Position numbers and translations under genes: made by a program | Shown: one piece after another, positions 13,150 to 22,987 of the stretch | Layout of the letters: each line of letters starts with the position of its first letter | Numbering within the stretch: position 1 is the first letter of the stretch | Notes under the pieces: generated by a model | What the model was told of the DNA's origin: nothing | What the model saw: only the letters and a program-made list of their open reading frames with translations | Database searches by the model: none | From: UBA4085 sp964556755 | GTDB taxonomy: Bacteria > Acidobacteriota > Aminicenantia > Aminicenantales > UBA4085 | Reading direction: 5' to 3' | DNA: 64,000 nt | Assembly: GCA_964556755.1 (NCBI GenBank) | Contig: CAZKXI010000003.1 | Location: 124,001 to 188,000 of the forward strand

Positions 13150-13189
13150 TTGAACTTAAACAAAGGTTTCCTATATAATTTGTAGGAAA
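13150..13189 (+). promoter_or_regulatory. Promoter with inverted-repeat operator for sulfur operon
   Basis: TTGAAC (13150-13155) and a perfect TATAAT (13174-13179) are spaced 18 bp apart. TTTCCTA (13167-13173) and TAGGAAA (13183-13189) form a perfect 7-bp inverted repeat with the -10 box in its 9-base centre. A protein bound here would cover the -10, so repression is the simplest reading. The regulated gene would be the SQR-like gene 43 bases downstream. An ArsR-type sulfur sensor would be a natural candidate, but none is encoded nearby. Confidence 0.65.
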
Positions 13190-13231
13190 TTGGCCTCCGG
13201 ACAGGTCCGGGGCGGCGGGAAGGAGCCCCTC

Positions 13232-14467
13232 ATGAAGCAGCTGCTGATCCTGGGAGCCGGAACGGGCGGGACCGTCATGGCCAACCTCATGCGCAAGCGC
13301 CTGGCCCGCGCCGACTGGGACATCACCGTCATCGACCGCGACAACGAGCACTACTACCAGCCGGGATTCCTGTTTCTCCCCTTCGGCTTTCTCGAGCGCA
13401 AGCAGATCGTCCGGCCCCGGTCCAAGTTCTTGCCCCGGGGCGTGGCCTTCCTGCAGGCCGAGATCGACCGCATCGAGGCCGATGCCAACCGCGTTCTCCT
13501 GCAGGACGGCCGGTCCGTTCCCTACGACTACCTGATCGTGGCCACCGGCGCCTGGATCCAGCCGGCCGAGACGCCCGGCATGCTCGACGGCTGGCGCGAT
13601 ACCATCTTCGACTTCTACACGCCCGACGGCGCCGAGGCCTTGGGCGCCAAGTTGAAAGCCTTCCCGGGCGGCACGATCGTCGTCCACATCAACGAGACGC
13701 CCATCAAGTGCCCCGTGGCGCCCCTGGAGTTCGCTTTCTTCTGCGACGACTGCCTGCGCCGCCACGGCAAGCGCGACCAGGTCAAGATCGTCTACGTCAC
13801 GCCCCTTCCCGGCGCCTTCACCAAGCCGGTCGCCTCGGCCATCCTGGGCCGGACGCTGGAGGACAAGGGCATCGAGATGGTTCCGGACTTCAACGCCGAA
13901 CGGATCGACGCGGCGGCCCGCCGGCTCATCGGCTACGACGGCCGCGAGATCTCCTACGACATCCTGGTGACCGTGCCCACCAACATGGGCTCGGAGATGA
14001 TCGAGAAGTCGGGCTTGGGCAACGAGTTCCGCTTCCTGCCGACCGATCCCCAGACCCTGCAATCCAAGAGGCACGCCAACATCTTCGCCCTCGGCGACGC
14101 CACGGACCTGCCCTCGTCCAAGGCCGGCTCGGTCGTTCACTTCCAAGCCGAGGTCTTGGCCGGGAACGTGGAGCGGGCCATCCAGGGCCGGCCCCTCGAG
14201 CCCGGCTTCGACGGCCACGCCAACTGCTTCGTTGAGACGGGCCGCGGCAAAGCCTTCCTGATCGACTTCAACTACGAGACCGAGCCCTTGCCCGGCAAGT
14301 TCCCCTTTCCTGTCGTCGGCCCGATGCCTCTCCTCAAGCCGAGCCGGATCAACCACTGGGGCAAGGCGGCCTTTCGCTGGATCTACTGGCACTTGTTGCT
14401 GCCGGGGCGGCATATTCCCTTCGTCCCGGCCCGCATGAAGATGTCCGGCAAGAAGCGCCCGGCCTGA
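13232..14467 (+). CDS. Sulfide:quinone oxidoreductase-like flavoprotein
   Basis: The 411-residue FAD protein begins with LLILGAGTGGTVMAN, has the ATGAW loop near residue 108 and a second FAD site FALGDATDLP. Two cysteines stand where sulfide:quinone reductases keep their redox pair: Cys160 in IKCPVAP and Cys332 in FDGHANCFVETG. Extra cysteines in FFCDDC are characteristic of some SQR clades. The C-terminal stretch with WGKAAFRWIYWHLLLPG could anchor it to the membrane face. The probable reaction is oxidation of sulfide to sulfane sulfur or polysulfide with electrons going to quinone. A GGGAAGGAG site precedes the ATG at 13232. It is transcribed with the TusE-like and DsrE-like genes that follow at short distances. 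Confidence 0.85.
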   Translation: MKQLLILGAGTGGTVMANLMRKRLARADWDITVIDRDNEHYYQPGFLFLPFGFLERKQIVRPRSKFLPRGVAFLQAEIDRIEADANRVLLQDGRSVPYDYLIVATGAWIQPAETPGMLDGWRDTIFDFYTPDGAEALGAKLKAFPGGTIVVHINETPIKCPVAPLEFAFFCDDCLRRHGKRDQVKIVYVTPLPGAFTKPVASAILGRTLEDKGIEMVPDFNAERIDAAARRLIGYDGREISYDILVTVPTNMGSEMIEKSGLGNEFRFLPTDPQTLQSKRHANIFALGDATDLPSSKAGSVVHFQAEVLAGNVERAIQGRPLEPGFDGHANCFVETGRGKAFLIDFNYETEPLPGKFPFPVVGPMPLLKPSRINHWGKAAFRWIYWHLLLPGRHIPFVPARMKMSGKKRPA

Positions 14468-14506
14468 GCGCCGGGCTGAAATCAACTCTCCGAGGAGGAA
14501 CGACTC

Positions 14507-14824
14507 ATGCCCCAGAAACAGATCGCCGGCGCCCTCGTCGACGTCGACGCGGAAGGCTACCTGACCGATTTCGGCCAGTGGACCCGGGATATCGCCGCGG
14601 CCATCGCCAAAGAGGAAGGGATTGCCGGACTGAGCCCGGCCCACTGGAAGGTCATCGAGTTCATGCAGGCCGAGTTCAAGGCCGGCGGCCAGGCGCCCAG
14701 CATCCGCAAGCTCAACAAGAGCGGCGTCGTGACCACCAAGGAGCTCTATGACCTCTTTCCCGGCGGCCCGGCCAAGAAGGCGTCCAAGATCGCCGGCCTG
14801 AAGAAGCCCGAGGGCTGCGTCTGA
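14507..14824 (+). CDS. DsrC/TusE-family sulfur-carrier protein, single cysteine
   Basis: The protein has 105 residues, the same length as DsvC. It contains the family signature DFGQWTRDIA and the C-terminal tail ending in GCV. The penultimate Cys104 (Cys A) is present, but position 93, which is Cys B in true DsrC, is Ser. One-cysteine members behave like TusE, carrying a persulfide for transfer rather than forming the trisulfide used with dissimilatory sulfite reductase. No dsrAB is seen. GAGGAGGAA lies before the ATG. It sits between the SQR-like and DsrE-like genes, so it probably accepts sulfur generated by these proteins. Confidence 0.88.
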   Translation: MPQKQIAGALVDVDAEGYLTDFGQWTRDIAAAIAKEEGIAGLSPAHWKVIEFMQAEFKAGGQAPSIRKLNKSGVVTTKELYDLFPGGPAKKASKIAGLKKPEGCV

Positions 14825-14849
14825 CGGCGCTCCCGGAAAGGAGAATCCC

Positions 14850-15317
14850 ATGGAAGACAAGATCAAGAAAGTCTCGATCGTCGTGTCCAAGGGCGGCTTG
14901 GACGGCGTCTACCCCGGCCTGATCATGGCCAACGGGGCCCGCATGGAGGGCATCGAAGCCAGCCTCTTCTTCACCTTTTTCGGGCTGGACGCCATCGTCA
15001 GCAAGCGCATGGGCAAGATCAAGATCGCCACCGTCGGCAACCCCGGCATGCACATGGTGACCTGGCTCGGCGCCATCCCCGGCATGTCGGCCATGGCCAC
15101 TTCGATGATGAAGAAGACCATGGACAAGATCGACATCCCGCCCGTGCCCGAGTTCATCGAGATGGTGGCCGACGCCGGCTGCAAGCTTTACGCCTGCAAG
15201 GCCACGGTGGACATGTTCAAGCTGAAGAAAGAGGACTTCTGCCCGCAGGTCGACTCGATCATCAACGTCGGCAAGTTCTACGAGATCTCGGCCGGCGGCC
15301 AGATCATCTTCACCTGA
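14850..15317 (+). CDS. DsrE/DsrF-like (DsrE2-type) sulfurtransferase
   Basis: The predicted protein is 155 residues long and belongs to the DsrE/F/H-like superfamily, closest to DsrE2-type proteins. The N-terminal strand KVSIVVSKGGLDG is followed by the loop DAGCKLYACKATVDMF, which holds the conserved cysteine pair (about residues 110 and 115) that carries persulfide. A hydrophobic stretch with many Met and Phe residues in the middle is typical of DsrE2 proteins, which are often membrane-associated. It begins 25 bases after the TusE-like gene with AAAGGAG upstream, giving the order SQR, TusE-like, DsrE2-like. It is the last gene of the unit. Confidence 0.85.
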   Translation: MEDKIKKVSIVVSKGGLDGVYPGLIMANGARMEGIEASLFFTFFGLDAIVSKRMGKIKIATVGNPGMHMVTWLGAIPGMSAMATSMMKKTMDKIDIPPVPEFIEMVADAGCKLYACKATVDMFKLKKEDFCPQVDSIINVGKFYEISAGGQIIFT

Positions 15318-15646
15318 GATCCGTCCGCAGTCGATAACATCTTCGGGCCGCCTGCTCTGAATCGGCCGCCTCGTGAAGAACGGGGAGGGATTTCGTTTGT
15401 GCGCAGCTGCTTCAGCCAGAATGGAGGCCCGGATTTCATCCGCGGTTCGGTCTCTGGCCTTGCGATTGTTTCGTTGAAATTGACACGGTCGGCCTGAAAA
15501 AGTAGACTCCCGTCCTGATCCGACAGGGAATTCCTCGGATGGAGCGAAGATTCGTGGCGTCTCGGAATTGGAAGCCGTCGCTTCCTTCATCCCAGGCTCA
15601 ATAAGTGATGGAGCGATCGTGGTTGACGAATATCGAGGAGGAGTCG
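15318..15646. other. Intergenic region with one promoter
   Basis: There are 329 bases without a convincing gene. The left 160 bases show no clear hairpin terminator and no reading frame with a start site. A minus-strand stretch around 15340-15470 reads like a helix-rich peptide but lacks a start and any homology I recognise. The right half carries the promoter listed at 15480-15508 and a leader of about 130 bases before the barrel gene. Confidence 0.6.
15480..15508 (+). promoter_or_regulatory. Promoter of the outer-membrane barrel gene
   Basis: TTGACA (15480-15485) and TAGACT (15503-15508) are separated by 17 bp. The predicted start near 15515 gives a long leader of about 130 bases, in contrast to the very short leaders of several other genes here. 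Confidence 0.6.
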
Positions 15647-16486
15647 TTGAAAATAGCCATTCATCCCACCCGGGCACTGTTCTCAGCTCTTTTTTTTCTG
15701 ACCTTTCTTTGCTCTTTGGCGTACGCGGAGAACGAAAAAAAGAGTCACATCTATGCCTCCTTGCTCGGCGGGTTCATTTCCAAGGTCGAGTTTGTCAGCA
15801 GCTTCGCCAACGTTGATCGTCAGATCTATGAAGCGTCGAGCGAGCTCCATCCCATGATCACCACGGCCTCCGGGACGGGGATGGGATTTGCCCTGGGGTA
15901 TAGCTACGATATGCCCGATGTGGACGGTATTCGTATTTCCCTTTATGGGGAGCTGAATTATCATCCTAAAACGGTGTTTCCGGACGGCGACGAATGGGAA
16001 TATGGGGCGGCGACGTACGATTGGACGAGCTATCGCTATATCTATGACATCACGCCTCGAAAGCGCACATCCAGCAGCGCGAGCATGTATGGCTTGACCC
16101 TGGGTGGAGTCATCAAATTCTTCCCTTCCATCCCTGTCGGCCTCGATTTCGGATTGGGTTACATGCGTTTCAATCTGAAGTATCTCTCAGAAACGTGTTC
16201 CGAGTATTCCAGCGGCGGCGATTTTGGAATTCTCGGATACACCGAAAAGGTCCGCTACGCTGGGCATGGCTGGTTGGAGAATAGCTGCGACACGTTTTCC
16301 ATCAAGCTCGGCCTCCAGATCCGTCTGATGAGAAACCTCTCTCTGTGCGCGTCCTGGACCGATCTCATCTACACGAAGCAGTACGTCAGCTCGAGTTGGG
16401 TCTACGTCGATGGTAGTCCCGTCATTGAAGATGCCGTCTTCGGCGCCGGGAATATCATCCAGATCGGATTGATATTTGCTTATTAA
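15647..16486 (+). CDS. Outer-membrane beta-barrel protein
   Basis: This protein of about 279 residues has a clear signal peptide (AIHPTRALFSALFFLTFLCS, cleavage after AYA). Alternating amphipathic strands follow, rich in aromatic residues and Gly. The chain ends in Tyr (IQIGLIFAY), as expected for a barrel inserted by the BAM machinery. The TTG at 15647 is preferred: GAGGAGG lies about six bases upstream, and it gives a normal signal peptide. GTG/ATG starts at 15605-15608 add a non-signal-like extension. Base composition is clearly lower in GC than the neighbours, with many A/T-ending codons, which suggests later acquisition. Ligand or function is unknown. Confidence 0.75.
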   Translation: MKIAIHPTRALFSALFFLTFLCSLAYAENEKKSHIYASLLGGFISKVEFVSSFANVDRQIYEASSELHPMITTASGTGMGFALGYSYDMPDVDGIRISLYGELNYHPKTVFPDGDEWEYGAATYDWTSYRYIYDITPRKRTSSSASMYGLTLGGVIKFFPSIPVGLDFGLGYMRFNLKYLSETCSEYSSGGDFGILGYTEKVRYAGHGWLENSCDTFSIKLGLQIRLMRNLSLCASWTDLIYTKQYVSSSWVYVDGSPVIEDAVFGAGNIIQIGLIFAY

Positions 16487-16542
16487 GTCCGCTGGCGCCC
16501 ACGTCCTCCTCGGCTGAGGCGGATTCCCCTGAAGGCTCGGCT

Positions 16543-17214
16543 TCAGGCGGGGCCGGCCGTCTGCCAAATCATCCGGAGGCAGCCGCCGTTCATCGGCTCC
16601 GCAGCGATCAGCCGGAGGGGGAGGGGGGATTCCATGAGACCCACCCCGTCAAAGATGCCGCGCGGACCGGTCCCCGCCAGGCAAGGGTGGACGAGCAGGC
16701 TGATCTCGTCCACCAGCCCCTGCCGCAGCAGGAGGCCGCCCAGGATGGGGCCCGAATCGACCAGAATCCTCTTCACGCCGTGCTCGGCGGCCAGGCGGTC
16801 GAAGGCCAATCGGTAGTCGACGCGCTCCTGGCCGCAGACCAGATAATCGTAATGGCGCTCATCGAGGTATTCGCAGTAACCTCGATCCGTTCGCTCGGCT
16901 AGCAGAATGATCACGTCCCGGCAGTGCTCGTAGCGCCGGAAAGCGTGGAGCCGCCCGCGAAGCGCGCCCCGGCTGTCCGGGATGACCCAGGTGGACAGCG
17001 AGGCGTCCTTGTCCGGCTTCCGGAAGTCGGCTTCGCTTTCCTCGGGGACGCTGCCGAACATCTCCAAGCCGCTGAGGGCCGTGTTGGATCCGGCCATGTA
17101 GGCCTCGGCGGCATAGCCGCCGACGACGCCGTAGTGCAGATCGAGGCGGGGCTCGAAGCCGGCGATGCGGCCGTCCAGGCTGACCGAGTTGTACAGAATC
17201 ACTTCAGGCTTCAT
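16543..17214 (-). CDS. RibD C-terminal/dihydrofolate reductase-like protein
   Basis: This 223-residue cytosolic protein belongs to the RibD_C/DHFR-like superfamily. The N-terminal MKPEVILYNSVSLDGRIAGF is the typical first strand and loop of that fold. YDYLVCGQERVDYRLAF and KRILVDSGPILGGLLLRQGLVDEISLLVHP match the nucleotide-binding half and the conserved helix of RibD reductase domains. It would use NADPH to reduce a pterin, a pyrimidine or another small compound. It is not fused to a deaminase domain, so a role in riboflavin synthesis is not certain. GGGGAGG lies before the ATG at 17214. A strong stem-loop separates it from the pyrophosphatase gene upstream. Confidence 0.8.
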   Translation of the reverse strand: MKPEVILYNSVSLDGRIAGFEPRLDLHYGVVGGYAAEAYMAGSNTALSGLEMFGSVPEESEADFRKPDKDASLSTWVIPDSRGALRGRLHAFRRYEHCRDVIILLAERTDRGYCEYLDERHYDYLVCGQERVDYRLAFDRLAAEHGVKRILVDSGPILGGLLLRQGLVDEISLLVHPCLAGTGPRGIFDGVGLMESPLPLRLIAAEPMNGGCLRMIWQTAGPA

Positions 17215-17300
17215 GCGCGTGCCTCCCCTTCGCCGGATTCGGACGCCGTCGGCCGGCACCCCTGTCCGCTCGGATTCCCGGAACTCGGCCAAGAATGAGA

Positions 17301-17326
17301 GAGGGGAGGAGCCGGCTCCTCCCCTC
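17301..17326 (-). terminator. Perfect palindrome downstream of the pyrophosphatase gene
   Basis: GAGGGGAGGAGCC at 17301-17313 is followed directly by its exact reverse complement at 17314-17326. On the minus strand it is followed by a pyrimidine-rich TCTCATTCTT run. It lies 41 bases past the hppA stop, so it probably ends that transcript. Confidence 0.6.
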
Positions 17327-17366
17327 GGGAAATCGTGAATGACGTCGACCGTAACGCTGTCGGCAC

Positions 17367-19685
<2,319 letters not shown>

Positions 19686-19726
19686 GCGGACCTCCCAAAG
19701 TGGATGAGGGAAGATAAAAGACCTTA

Positions 19727-19754
19727 ATTCTATTGATGCGGCATCAAAAGTCAA
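19727..19754 (-). promoter_or_regulatory. hppA promoter with palindromic operator in the spacer
   Basis: On the minus strand, TTGACT (19754-19749) and TAGAAT (19732-19727) are 16 bp apart. The spacer holds a perfect palindrome, TTGATGC-C-GCATCAA (19747-19733), which fills all but one base of it. A dimeric regulator bound there would sit on the face between the two polymerase contacts. Confidence 0.68.
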
Positions 19755-19824
19755 TCGGTTTCGCTCGAGCCGGATCGGGATGGGATCGCTTATCCCCTTG
19801 ATAGAAAAGCCGATCCACGCCGTC

Positions 19825-19854
19825 TTGACAGTCCCGGCCGGGCCGCCCTATAGT
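19825..19854 (+). promoter_or_regulatory. Promoter of the ribokinase/PAP2 pair
   Basis: TTGACA (19825-19830) and TATAGT (19849-19854) are spaced 18 bp apart. The predicted start near 19861 gives a leader of about 15 bases with GGAG just before the ATG at 19876. Confidence 0.65.
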
Positions 19855-19875
19855 GGCCGGGCAGGAGCCCCCGCC

Positions 19876-20799
19876 ATGAAGCCCAGGATCGCGGTCGTCG
19901 GCAGCTCGAACACCGACATGGTCATCCGTCTGGCCGCCCTGCCCCGTCCGGGCGAGACCGTCCTGGGCGGCGCCTTCGCCATGGCCGCCGGAGGCAAGGG
20001 GGCCAATCAGGCCGTCGGAGCGGCCCGGGCGGGCGGGGATGTCTCTCTCATCGCCCGGATCGGCTGCGACGTCTTCGCCGAGAGGAGCCTGGCCGGCTGG
20101 AAAGCCGATCGCATCCGGGCCGACCGCGTCGTGCGCGACCCGGAGCGCCCTTCCGGCACGGCCCTCATCTTCGTCGCCTCCGGCGGCGAGAACTGCATCG
20201 CCGTGGCGCCGGGGGCCAACGCGGCCCTGTCGCCGGCGGATGTCCGCCGGGCCGAGCCGTCGATCGCCGCGGCCCGGGCCGTGCTGCTGTCGCTGGAGAT
20301 CCCCCTCAACACCGTCCTGGCCGCGACCGCCCTGGCCGCGCGCCACCGCGTCCCGGTCATCCTCAATCCGGCCCCGGCCCGGCCCCTGCCGTCCGGGCTG
20401 CTGACGTCGGTCTCGGTCCTGACGCCCAACGAGAGCGAGGCCGAGCTTCTGACCGGCCGGCGCATCGACGGCGACGCCGCGGCCGGCCGGGCCGCGGATC
20501 TCCTCCTCCGGCGGGGCGTCCGCCGGGCCGTCGTCATCACCCTGGGCCGCCGGGGCGCCTTCGCCGCCGGCGACGGCATCCGGCGGCGCATCCCGGCCTT
20601 CCGCGTCCGGGCCGTCGATACGACGGCGGCCGGCGACGTCTTCAACGGCGCCCTGGCCGTGGCCCTGACCGAGGGGCGCTCCCTGGCGGAAGCCGTCCGC
20701 TTCGCCAACGCGGCCGCCGCCCTGTCCGTCACCCGGCCCGGAGCCCAGCCCTCCGCGCCGCGGCGGCCCGAGATCGAGAGCCTTCTGGCGGGGGCCTGA
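19876..20799 (+). CDS. rbsK: PfkB-family carbohydrate kinase, ribokinase-like
   Basis: This 307-residue cytosolic sugar kinase phosphorylates ribose or a related sugar with ATP. The first PfkB signature is AAGGKGANQAVGAARAGG near residue 40, typical of ribokinase. The second, VDTTAAGDVFNGAL near residue 245, includes the catalytic Asp and the anion-hole glycines. The TPNESEAELLTG segment is also characteristic. A promoter and GGAG site fix the start at the ATG at 19876. No ribose transporter is adjacent, so salvage of ribose from nucleosides, in line with the adenosine deaminase in this window, is one reading. The stop overlaps the next start by one base. Confidence 0.87.
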   Translation: MKPRIAVVGSSNTDMVIRLAALPRPGETVLGGAFAMAAGGKGANQAVGAARAGGDVSLIARIGCDVFAERSLAGWKADRIRADRVVRDPERPSGTALIFVASGGENCIAVAPGANAALSPADVRRAEPSIAAARAVLLSLEIPLNTVLAATALAARHRVPVILNPAPARPLPSGLLTSVSVLTPNESEAELLTGRRIDGDAAAGRAADLLLRRGVRRAVVITLGRRGAFAAGDGIRRRIPAFRVRAVDTTAAGDVFNGALAVALTEGRSLAEAVRFANAAAALSVTRPGAQPSAPRRPEIESLLAGA

Positions 20800-21482
20800 T
20801 GGAGGCTCGAAGCGGGGCGCTTCGGCTGCGGACGGCCCTCGCGGCCTTGGGTCTCGTCGCGATCTCGCTCATCACCGTCTGGGTCGTCCGCCATGACCTG
20901 GCCCTGTCCGAGGCGGCCCGGTCCATCCCGGGGTCCCATGACGACGGCTCCTTCTGGTGGCTGATCAACTTCTACGGCGAAGTCCCCACCTGGACGGTCA
21001 TCGGCCTGGCCGCGCTGGCCTATCTCGGCTCCCTCACCGGCGGATTCCGGCCGGCGGTCCCGTCCCGCTTCAGGCCCCACCTGCTGTTCGTCCTCCTCTC
21101 GGCCGCCCTCGGCCCCGGTCTCCTGACGCAGGGACTCAAGGCGGTCTTCAATCGGCCCCGGCCCGACGACGTCCTCGGCTTCCTGTCCGTCTTCCTCATC
21201 GGCCCGGCCGATCATGACCGGAGCTTCCCCAGCGGCCACACGGCCATGGCCTTCGTCCTGCTGGCTCTGGCCTTCCTCATCCCCCGGACGAAGCCCGCCT
21301 TGCGCATCCTGGCCGGGAGCGCCTTCGTCCTGTGGGGCTGCGCCGTCGGTCTGGCCCGCGTCGTCTACGGGGCCCATTACCCGACCGACGTCCTGTTCGG
21401 GGCGCTCCTGACGGTCGGGCTCGAAATCGCCCTTTGGCGGGCTTTTTTCCGCCGCCGGGCGGGGTCGACCGAATTGACTTGA
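20799..21482 (+). CDS. PAP2-family membrane phosphatase
   Basis: This 227-residue protein has five or six predicted membrane helices and the complete phosphatidic-acid phosphatase type 2 signature. KAVFNRPRP is motif 1, FPSGHTAMAF is motif 2 and ARVVYGAHYPTDVLFG is motif 3, with the catalytic His. Such enzymes remove phosphate from lipid substrates such as phosphatidate or undecaprenyl pyrophosphate. The ATG overlaps the stop of the ribokinase gene (TGATG), so translation is coupled. The shared operon with a sugar kinase does not by itself define the substrate. Recycling of undecaprenyl pyrophosphate is a common role for this type. Confidence 0.88.
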   Translation: MEARSGALRLRTALAALGLVAISLITVWVVRHDLALSEAARSIPGSHDDGSFWWLINFYGEVPTWTVIGLAALAYLGSLTGGFRPAVPSRFRPHLLFVLLSAALGPGLLTQGLKAVFNRPRPDDVLGFLSVFLIGPADHDRSFPSGHTAMAFVLLALAFLIPRTKPALRILAGSAFVLWGCAVGLARVVYGAHYPTDVLFGALLTVGLEIALWRAFFRRRAGSTELT

Positions 21483-21502
21483 CCGTTCCCTTCCGATAAA
21501 AT
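21474..21502 (+). promoter_or_regulatory. Promoter of glutamate dehydrogenase
   Basis: TTGACT (21474-21479) and TAAAAT (21497-21502) are spaced 17 bp apart. The predicted start near 21509 gives a leader of about 90 bases with GAGGAGG before the ATG at 21598. Confidence 0.6.
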
Positions 21503-21597
21503 AGTCATTTCCCCGGACAGGAATTTCGCCGCAACGGGACTCTCGGCCGGGGGGGACGCCGCCGTCATCATCATCAAGAATCTCGAGGAGGAGATGC

Positions 21598-22884
<1,287 letters not shown>

Positions 22885-22906
22885 TCCCGGCCCGCGTCGA
22901 TCCGCC

Positions 22907-22951
22907 AAGGCCCCTCTTCCGCCCGGCCGGAAGGGGGGCCTTTTTCTTTTT
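22907..22951 (+). terminator. Intrinsic terminator after glutamate dehydrogenase
   Basis: Arms of 15 bases (22907-22921 and 22926-22940, one mismatch) flank a short CCGG-containing loop and are followed by TTTTTCTTTTT. This is the clearest factor-independent terminator in the window. Confidence 0.9.
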
Positions 22952-22977
22952 GGCCGGCCCGGCCTTCATGGTAGGAT
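22950..22977 (+). promoter_or_regulatory. Promoter of the PEP/pyruvate-binding protein gene
   Basis: TTGGCC (22950-22955) and TAGGAT (22972-22977) are spaced 16 bp apart, directly behind the terminator. The expected start near 22984 leaves only about four bases before the ATG at 22988. Confidence 0.45.
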
Positions 22978-22987
22978 AGCCCAAGGG

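Noticed and set aside
15340..15480. Minus-strand peptide-like stretch reading RDRTADEIRASILAEAA
   Set aside because: It recalls a winged-helix N-terminus, but no start, ribosome site or full domain is present. It may be a remnant, but I cannot support it.
16528..16547. CCTGAAG/CTTCAGG hairpin between the convergent barrel and RibD-like genes
   Set aside because: It overlaps the end of the RibD-like coding region and has no T-run. I did not list it as a terminator.
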